Source of the DNA: Datisca glomerata
Lineage: Eukaryota; Streptophyta; Magnoliopsida; Cucurbitales; Datiscaceae
Direction of reading: 5' to 3'
DNA: 64,000 nucleotides
NCBI GenBank assembly: GCA_003255025.1
Contig: QANY01005678.1
Coordinates: forward strand, 74,703-138,702
Shown piece after piece: positions 57,484 through 64,000 of this stretch. How positions within the stretch are numbered: position 1 is the first letter of the stretch; every line of letters begins with the position of its first letter. The translations under genes and the position numbers were made by a program. Below the pieces are notes generated by a model. It saw only the letters and a program-made list of their open reading frames with translations, had not been told where the DNA came from and searched no databases.

Positions 57484-58889
57484 CAGTCCACTGCACTTGT
57501 ATGGCCTGCCCCAGTTATGATTTCCTGCAAGAAATTCAAAGATTCAGATGATTTTAGATATTTAGAAAATAAAATGATTGTAAAAAGGATAATTTGATAA
57601 ACTGACACAAACCGGTGCTATATACTCTTCGGTGCCAATGAAAGAATTCGAAGCTCACATGGGTTCAGCCATAAAGGTTGGGATTTTTTGGCCTTTGTGA
57701 TGCTTTTTCTTGTCATTAGTACTTGGTAGCAAAAGTTGCAAGATTGCAATAAACATGTAAGATAAAATACACGTTCTTGCTTGTGGCTGACATACTTTTA
57801 AAGGCCTACGCATTTAAGTACATGTGGTTTGCAAGATGTCAAACACAAAATATCAAAATCTGTCAAGGCAACATGTCCACTGCTCTGGAGTAGAACATTT
57901 TTCGGCTTTAGATCTTTGTAAATTATCCCTGAAAAAGAAGTCAAATAATAAGAAACTATGCAAATGTGGGAAAAGTTCTTTCAATAAGAGGAGTTAACTA
58001 TGGCTTAGTGATACAGGTAAAATATAATCTCATCTTGACAGTGAAGATACTCCAATGCAACTATAACATCTGCAGCATAAAATCTACAGGTATCAAGAAA
58101 TTCAAGTCAGCTCAAGTAAGAACTCATAAACGTATCAATTTTCTAACATTAATAGGCCCAGATGGACTTGCCAAAAAGTTCTTCAATAATTTGGGGAGAG
58201 AGAGAGAGAAGTTTCCTACGTAATAAGTATTATGGTGGTATATGTTTTGAACCATAAAGTACAAGTTTCTTCAATGAACGTACTAAGACATCTTTACTTT
58301 GAAATCTGATAAAAATATTTGCTAATTGCTCTCAACTCTGACCCGGTTTACCTTTCACCTCATAACTTAAACATCTAAGCGTTAGTGTGAAGTGTTTAAG
58401 TTACATTTACCTTACAACATCTTCCTTCAGGACCTTTATTGGTTGTCTGTCCAAAAGTAGAAAAAGTTCTCCACGTGGGAAATAATTATCAAACAAACAA
58501 GTGTTTTCGTCTGCAAAATAACTTATATAATTGAATATATAGACTTATGAATCAAAATAGTAAAATTTGAGAGTAATGGAGATTGTTATTCTTCCATCAG
58601 AAATAACAAAGAACAACTCACAGAATTTATCTAACCTAAAATGAGGCATATAATGCAGGAAGAAAAGGGTGGTCCAACATGTTAAGGATTTCTCTCTCTA
58701 CACACGCTCTATGCACCTAAACAAAATCAACAAAAGAATTTATGAATAAAAGTGGAAAATATGAACAATAAACGTACAGGAAAATACTTAATTGGATCAA
58801 TAATTCTGCAAGAAAAGAGAGTATTAAACATAATTTAATACCTTATTACGATGGAGCATACCGGCTTTATCCATAGCCATCATGGAAAT
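57484..58889 (-). pseudogene. Captured phototropin (PHOT) kinase-domain exons
   Basis: Seven exon-like blocks on the minus strand keep splice sites. (1) to 58842: AMDKAGMLHRNK. (2) 58716-58636: VHRACVEREILNMLDHPFLP ALYASF, then TAG where the family has Q. (3) 58510-58411: PRGELFLLLDRQPIKVLKED, with a small deletion. (4) 58083-58034: FYAADVIVALEYLHCQ, donor GT changed to AT. (5) 57928 on: [20 protein letters not shown] and [14 protein letters not shown]. (6) to 57613: KHHKGQK...FMAEPM, stop for R, then ASNSFIGTEEYIAP. (7) 57524-57484: EIITGAGHTSAVDW. The DFD motif and GTEEYIAPE are specific to plant AGC-VIII kinases, and FMAEPMRASNSF to phototropins. The LOV domains and the kinase C-lobe are absent. 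Retained introns mean capture from genomic DNA, not mRNA. Confidence 0.92.
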
Positions 58890-59480
58890 TATGGGTCAAA
58901 ATAGTGAGCAGACAGGGAAGGGGGAGGAAAGAAATTAGGGACAACAAACAAGCAAAGAGACCGTTGAGTAGAAGAATGAGGTCGTCGACAAAGTTGGCAA
59001 AACCAAACTTTAACCATAAGGCAATTCAACTCAGAAGTCTTCAAAGGCATAACCAAGCGACTCTTAAAAATTTCACACTTAAGAGGTAAACATTTCACTC
59101 TAGCCATGTAGATCTAGCCGCGAGCTAGCCACGTAGATCTAGCCGCGAGCTAGCCACGTAGATCTAGCCGCGAGCTCTGATGAATATGGTGGCGAGCTCA
59201 ACTTCTCTAAAGGCGCGATCTAGGGCTAAGAGAGAAAGAGAGACTTTGGGTTTGAAGGTTGAGAGACTAGAGAGAGAGAGGGAGAAAGGGACAGAGGGAG
59301 TTTAGGTTTGAGGGTTGAAAGAGACGAGAGCTTCGATTGTTTGAGAGATGAGAAAGATAAGAGGCAATGTCAGGGTTATGAGAAATTTGAGTATTATATA
59401 AATGGTATTTCTATAATTAAATGAAATCCAGGTATATAAGTGTGATAGTTATCATCATGTCTGCATCTTTAAAAAAAAAA
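58890..59480 (-). other. Leader-like region upstream of captured exons
   Basis: Contains a 72-aa minus-strand ORF (59107-58889, MARVKCLPLKCEIFKSRLVM) that matches nothing known to me, and a CT-rich tract (minus strand, 59225-59350) resembling a plant 5' UTR. It may be another captured piece or a promoter that drives the chimera. Inference only. Confidence 0.3.
59104..59180. repeat. Three copies of a 26-bp unit
   Basis: Unit GTAGATCTAGCCGCGAGCTA plus GCCAC, three times in direct order, almost identical. It contains AGATCT and GAGCTC-like palindromes. Confidence 0.9.
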
Positions 59481-59653
59481 AAGCAAAAACTTTTTATGAC
59501 AGCTTAAAAAATAGCTGTCATAAGAGATAAGCATTTGATGCAGTGTTTGTAAACACTGTCATATTACTTCAAAAATTAAAATCTCCTCCGCCAAGAGTCT
59601 TTTTTCTATGACAGGTTTGACAAACCTGTCAAAAAAAATTTGTCGTTGTCATT

Positions 59654-61510
59654 ACAATTTTAAAACTTTCCATGCTTTAAAGTTACAATGTTTATCAACA
59701 CACATACATGCGCAATTGAAGTATTGAGATATGAACACCGGCTTCATCCACATTCATTGGTCACATTTTAAAGTCCAAATACACGGGTGTTGGACGTGTG
59801 TATATGCCAAAAGACATAATTAAAGATGTTCGGCTTGATCTTGGTGTCAACATAGGTTATCATATGGCACAGAGTGCTGGGGAGTATGCTTTGAAATTAG
59901 TTCGAGGGTCGTCTGAAGACAACTATAGGATACTCCCAGCACATCGTCATATGTTAGAATTGAAAAATCCAGGTATTTTTTGCCATCATAAAATCTACAC
60001 GATCTCGTGTAGTGTACCCATCTTGTGTTGACTTCATTTAGTCTTCTTATATACTACACCATAATCACACAAGGTCAATGTACCCATTATGTAACCATCA
60101 TGTAGTGTATCCATCCTATACTGACTTCATCGTGTTTTACTATATACTACATGATAGTTACACAAGGTCAGTGTAACCAACATGTAGTGTACACGATGGC
60201 TACACGACCCGGTGTACCCATCATGTAGTATACACGATGGGTACACAACCCTCTTGTAGACCGTGCACTCTATCTCTTTTAATACAACAATATTAAATAT
60301 TTTACAGGAACATCAGCACACATAAAGACCGATGAGCAAGATCGTTTTGAATATTTTTCATTGCTATTCATGGATTTTCCCGCTGTATACGGCTTGTCAT
60401 TGTTGTTGACACAACCACCTTAAAAGTCAAATACAAAGGTGTATTATTTGTCGCAACAATAAATGATGAGAACAACCAAGTCTATCTCATTGCATTCTGC
60501 ATTATAGATTCAGAAAATAATGATTCATTGGAATGATACTTCCGTAAACTTCACGGTGTAATCGGTGATCTGGCAGACTTGGTGTTTATATTTGACAAGC
60601 ATTTAAGTATATTGAATGTTGTACAGATTATATTTCCCAACGCGCTTCATGAAGCTTGCATCTTCCACATGAGCCAAAATATCAAATCAATTTATAAAAA
60701 GAAATATGCGGTCGTGTTGTTTTTTAAAGTTGCAAAGGAATACCGTCGATCAGAATTTGATCGGTTAATGACTCATTTTACACATGCATTTCTAGATATC
60801 TCACAATAAGTGTCAGTGGGGGAGTTAAAAGATGAGCTCTTTCATGTTTTGATGGAAGGCGGTACAACATAATGACTAGAAACATCGTAGAATGTTCGAA
60901 TGGGATTTTGAAAGATACTAGAAAGTTTTCCATTACAAACCTTATAGAACATATCTGTGACATGTTATAATGGTGGTTCTATGAATGACGAATGGCCGCA
61001 TGTCAAGTTACCTCACAGATGACAGATTGGGTTGAGATGAAGCTTAATGAGAAGAATCTTGCATCACGTACACTATCATTGTTTCCTTCCGACATCCATA
61101 AGTTTCTTGTCACGAGTGGGGGTAGGGAAGCAGTGGTAAACTTGAGTCTTAAGACGTGTACGTGCCGAGAATTTGATCTCGATCAAATTTCATGCAAGCA
61201 TGCGTTGGCTACATGTAGACAATGCAATATTTTCGCATACAATATGTGTTTGACACACTATAAAAATGAGGCTTTAATTGTTGCGTATGCGGAAACAATA
61301 CATCCTATCATAGATAGAGCGTATTGAATCATCAACTAGGAGGTTCAAGAAAAGATGGTACTGCCACCTATAACGAGACAACAAAGTGGAAGACCTAGGA
61401 CAATTAGAATTCCATCTAGAGGTGAGGAAGTAGTACGAAGAAAGTGTGCATGTTATGGGCAAATTGGCGACAACCAACAAATGTGTTGAAATCCAATTCC
61501 TCTCTCTCAA
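59654..61510 (+). pseudogene. Mutator transposase pseudogene, C-terminal part
   Basis: Picks up the interrupted zinc domain at LSTHTC (about 59690), then VGRVYMPKDIIKDVRLDLGV and ALKLVRGSSEDNYRILPAHR, HMLELKNPG. A repeat-filled intron follows (59990-60305). The DDE region is KTDEQDRFEYF, then VDTTTLKVKYKGVLFVATIN (frame 2, about 60400), FIFDKHLSILNVVQIIFPNA (second Asp) and CIFHMSQNIKSIYKKKY. The SWIM zinc finger reads CTCREFDLDQISCKHALATC (about 61160-61230), and a CCHC-like knuckle CACYGQIGDNQQMC is near 61450. Stops TAA/TGA occur at Gln/Trp positions (60534, 60968, 60985), and there is a frameshift near 60415. Not functional. Confidence 0.88.
59990..60305. repeat. ACTACACGATG-type repeat array 2, in a transposase intron
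   Basis: Units such as CATCATGTAGTGTA, ACACGATGGCTACACGACC and ACACGATGGGTACAC lie exactly between two conserved exons of the transposase (NPG | GTSAHIKTDE), so the repeat occupies an intron. Confidence 0.85.
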
Positions 61511-61599
61511 CGGAATGACCGAGCCATTTAAATATAAATGTTTAACCTTTTAATTTTTTAAATATTAATATGATAGAAGAATTTGTTGTTTAATATTGT

Positions 61600-62820
61600 C
61601 ACAAAGTTTAAGAAGCTTACACGATGACCATGAAGTCATTGTATAACCTACAAGATGGGTACACTGACCTTGTGTAACCATCATGTGATTTACACAATGG
61701 TGTAGTTTACACGATAGATACACTGATGGGTACAGTATGACCACGCAACAATCGCGTAGTCTACAGGATGGGTACACTAACCTCGTGTACCCATCGTGTA
61801 GTCTACCCATTCTGTACTTCATTGAGTCTACCGTGTAGATCGTGTAGCCTTCAAGAAGCATGCACGATGAGTATGAAGTTATCGTGTAATCTTCAAGAAA
61901 CCTACACGATGACCGTGAAGTCATCATGTAGTCTACATAATGGGTACACTGATCTTGTGTACCCATCGTGTAGTCTACCCATAATGTACTTACTTTAATG
62001 AGTCTTCTTGTACACTACACGATGGGTACAATATGACCGCGCAACAATCGTGTAGTCTACATGATCGGTACACTGACCTCGCGTACCCATCGTGTAGTCT
62101 ACCTATTATATACATTGAGACTTCTTGTACATTACACGATGGGTACATGATGGTAGTGTAGACATCGTATAGCCTTCAAGAAGCCTCACGATGAGTGTGA
62201 AGTCATCGTGTAGTCTACACGACGGGTACACTGACCTCGAGTGCCCATCGTATAGTCTACCCATTCTGTACTTACTTCATTGAGTCTTCCTTTACACTAC
62301 ACGATGAGTACAGCATGACCATGGAACAATCGTGTAGTCTAAACAATGGGTACATTGACCTCATGTTGTCTACCCATTTTGTACTCCATTGAGTCTTCTT
62401 GTACACTAAACGATGGGTACACGATGACAGTGTAGACATCGTATAGCGTTCAAGAAACCTACACGATAAATGTGAAGTCGTCGTGTAGCATTCAAGAAAC
62501 CTACACGATGACCGTGAAATCAGCATGTAGTCTACACGATAGGTACACTGACCTCATGTACTTATCTCTTATTCTGTACTTACTTCACAGAGTAATCTTG
62601 TACACTACACGATGTGTATAGTATGACCGTGCAACAATCATGTAGTCTACACGATGAGTACACTGACCTCGTGTGCTCATCGTATAGCCTACTCATTCTG
62701 TACATTGAGTATTCTTGTACACTACATGATGGGTACACGATGTCCGTGTAGACATCGTGTAGCCTTCAATAAGCCTACACGACGAGTGTGAAGTCATCAT
62801 GTAGCCTATAAGAACCAAAA
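61600..62820. repeat. ACTACACGATG-type repeat array 3 (largest)
   Basis: About 1.2 kb of higher-order repeats. Conserved words are GTACACTACACGATGGGTAC, GACCTCGTGTACCCATCGTG, GTAGTCTACCCATTCTGTAC, TTCAAGAAACCTACACGATG and GTGAAGTCATCGTGTAG. The GTACACTACACGATG-type word recurs at irregular intervals of roughly 100-200 bp (near 62010, 62125, 62290, 62400, 62597, 62717). Half the words are inverse complements of the other half. Confidence 0.92.
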
Positions 62821-62944
62821 CCAAGCATTCAATGGTAAAACCAAGCATTCAACAATATATAAAAAATTGGGCATTAAAAATTATATAGGAAAAAACCCAT
62901 AAAATCAGTATAAATAATACATATCCAATTTATACATCAAAAAA

Positions 62945-64000
62945 TTATAACGGTTCGACTTTTCCCCATGCAATTAACTCAATTGCAATATGTTTACGGT
63001 ATTCTGACATTCTCTTTTGAGTTATTTTCTGGAGATCCATCCCATATGTTAGTGCTTCAACAAACTTTAGGGAGAATACCCCACAATCAAAACACATGAA
63101 ATGTAAAAAAACACAATTAAATAATATGTATGAAATTCTAAGTATATAGAGGACTTTAAAAAATACGTATATTTCACTTACTCGTTTTGTTATTGTGGAC
63201 ATGACATTGACTTATATTCCTACTCATCTGTCGTTTGAACCCACATTTTTTATATAAATATTCATAATTTGAAGCAAACGAGGGACAATCTTCGTAAAAG
63301 GCTTTATAAGTTCAGGATACTTAGACTTTTGATATGTCGTGTTTAAAGAATTATAAATATTAACACACTGACCGTTCAAATCTAGCTTTTCCACAGTAAA
63401 TCAATGACTACTGCTCACATTCATGGGAAATATAACATATACAAATTGATATATAAGAATAAATATTTGCTTTTATAAGTAAAAAATGAATGTTTACTAC
63501 CTTATAAGTAAAAAAAGATATACCTTATCAGACTTTTCTCAGTTCATTCCAAAGTTTGTGTGCAAGTCAATGATTTGGTATGGGAGGGTATCATCGACGT
63601 TAACATCCCAGGTCGCGGGATCATTCTCAAACTCTTCCATATGGCCCGTCAGGTTTCCCTGTAATGTCACAGTAAACATTGTATATCAATAAAAAAGACT
63701 TCATGAAGTCTACACGCTGTCCATGAACGCCTCGTGTAGACTATGTGAAGACTACACGATGCCCATGAAGGCCTCGTGTAGACTACATAAAATATTTTAC
63801 TTACTTTCATATGCAAATCACCAATAGTAACTCTGATATGCGGGTTGTAGTCCTGCAAATCCCTCCTCATTAGCTCCAAGCAAGCATCAATATGCTGCAA
63901 CGCAAAAAAGATTACATAAGATATTTATATTTATTTTAAATACCACATTCAAAAAGATTATAAATACAAGTACTTACATCGGACTCACGCCGATGATAAG
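62945..64000 (-). pseudogene. Ulp1-type (C48) protease-like gene of a MULE, partial
   Basis: Minus strand, running off the window edge. From the right: QHIDACLELMRRDLQDYNPH near 63860; HMEEFENDPATWDVNVDDTL PYQIIDLHTNF near 63600; then SSH-stop-FTVEKLDLNGQCVN (about 63410, the catalytic His block where the family has HW), NTTYQKSKYPELIKPFTK, and finally FDCGVFSLKFVEALTYGMDL (about 63090), the catalytic Cys block DCGVF of Ulp1 deSUMOylase-like proteases. Trp codons are changed to stops at two or more places and the splice structure is uncertain. Such Ulp1 genes are known passengers of CACTA elements and of Kaonashi-type MULEs; the convergent arrangement with the transposase fits the latter. Confidence 0.82.
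63690..63790. repeat. ACTACACGATG-type repeat array 4, in a Ulp1 intron
   Basis: A short array (GAAGTCTACACGCTGTCCAT, GCCTCGTGTAGACTACAT) lies between two Ulp1 exon-like blocks, so this family again occupies an intron. Confidence 0.8.

Larger units (their letters stand above)
56243..59650. mobile_element. CACTA (En/Spm-type) element, non-autonomous, carrying phototropin exons
   Basis: The left end CACTACTACAATG is the canonical CACTA terminus. The right end TTGTCGTTGTC matches the inverse TTGTAGTAGTG at 8 of 11 positions. The 3-bp duplication ATT is present at 56240-56242 and 59651-59653. Subterminal repeats are abundant: five 48-bp units on the left, and short inverted ATGACAGC/GCTGTCAT and TGACAGGTTTG/CAAACCTGTCA pairs on the right. 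No TNPA or TNPD/TNP2 homology is seen, so it needs a helper. It sits in the zinc domain of the Mutator pseudogene, whose reading resumes after 59653. Confidence 0.9.

Noticed and set aside
61565..62526. ORFs with Ser-Ser-Cys-Arg and Tyr-Thr repeats in the ACTACACGATG array
   Set aside because: Several frames on both strands are open because the repeat words lack stops; the peptides change with repeat order and have no family.

Overview
This is plant nuclear DNA, almost certainly from a eudicot. The sequence is AT-rich, genes have many GT-AG introns, plant-specific families are present (an ABCD1/CTS peroxisomal transporter, phototropin exons), and much of the window is transposon. I cannot name the species. 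Four host genes can be supported, all on the minus strand: a mitochondrial ribosomal protein uL23 gene (327-839), an 8-exon TLD-domain gene (4354-7227), a complete 25-exon peroxisomal ABC transporter gene of the ABCD1/PXA1/CTS type (10480-32589, joined product 1335 aa), and a 2-exon ARM/TPR-repeat gene (49178-52314, 611 aa). The exon phases close in every multi-exon model, and no host gene shows an internal stop or frameshift.

Layout. 1-4.3 kb: uL23m, then a cluster of very small LTR elements (TRIM type), one sitting in an older Copia remnant with a perfect 5-bp target duplication. 4.3-7.5 kb: TLD gene. 7.5-10.5 kb: AT-rich intergenic DNA with one unexplained short ORF and a small inverted-repeat element. 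10.5-35.4 kb: the ABCD1 gene and its probable 5' UTR exon. Its introns hold two LINE fragments, a palindromic SINE-like pair, a fold-back element, a TRIM, a long CT microsatellite and a decayed antisense Copia element in intron 1. 35.4-45.4 kb: a transposon block with a Mutator-like element (36481-39740, perfect 9-bp target duplication) that contains plastid psbA DNA, a Copia element with both LTRs but no reverse transcriptase (40808-44413), and a MITE plus TRIM. 45.4-49.2 kb: AT-rich, mostly unexplained. 49.2-54.3 kb: ARM/TPR gene, with a Helitron-like element upstream. 54.7-64 kb: a degenerate Mutator transposase gene on the plus strand and a convergent Ulp1-type protease-like pseudogene on the minus strand (running off the right edge), both embedded in arrays of a self-complementary ACTACACGATG-type repeat. 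The transposase is split by a 3.4-kb CACTA element (56243-59650, ATT target duplication) that carries seven exons of a phototropin kinase domain with their introns.

The host genes do not form a pathway: they concern mitochondrial translation, a TLD protein, import of fatty-acyl substrates into peroxisomes, and a scaffold-type repeat protein. The most notable content is the record of transposons capturing foreign DNA (plastid psbA, phototropin) and nesting. Nearly all in-frame stops in the dead elements are at Trp, Gln or Arg codons, as expected from cytosine deamination of methylated DNA.
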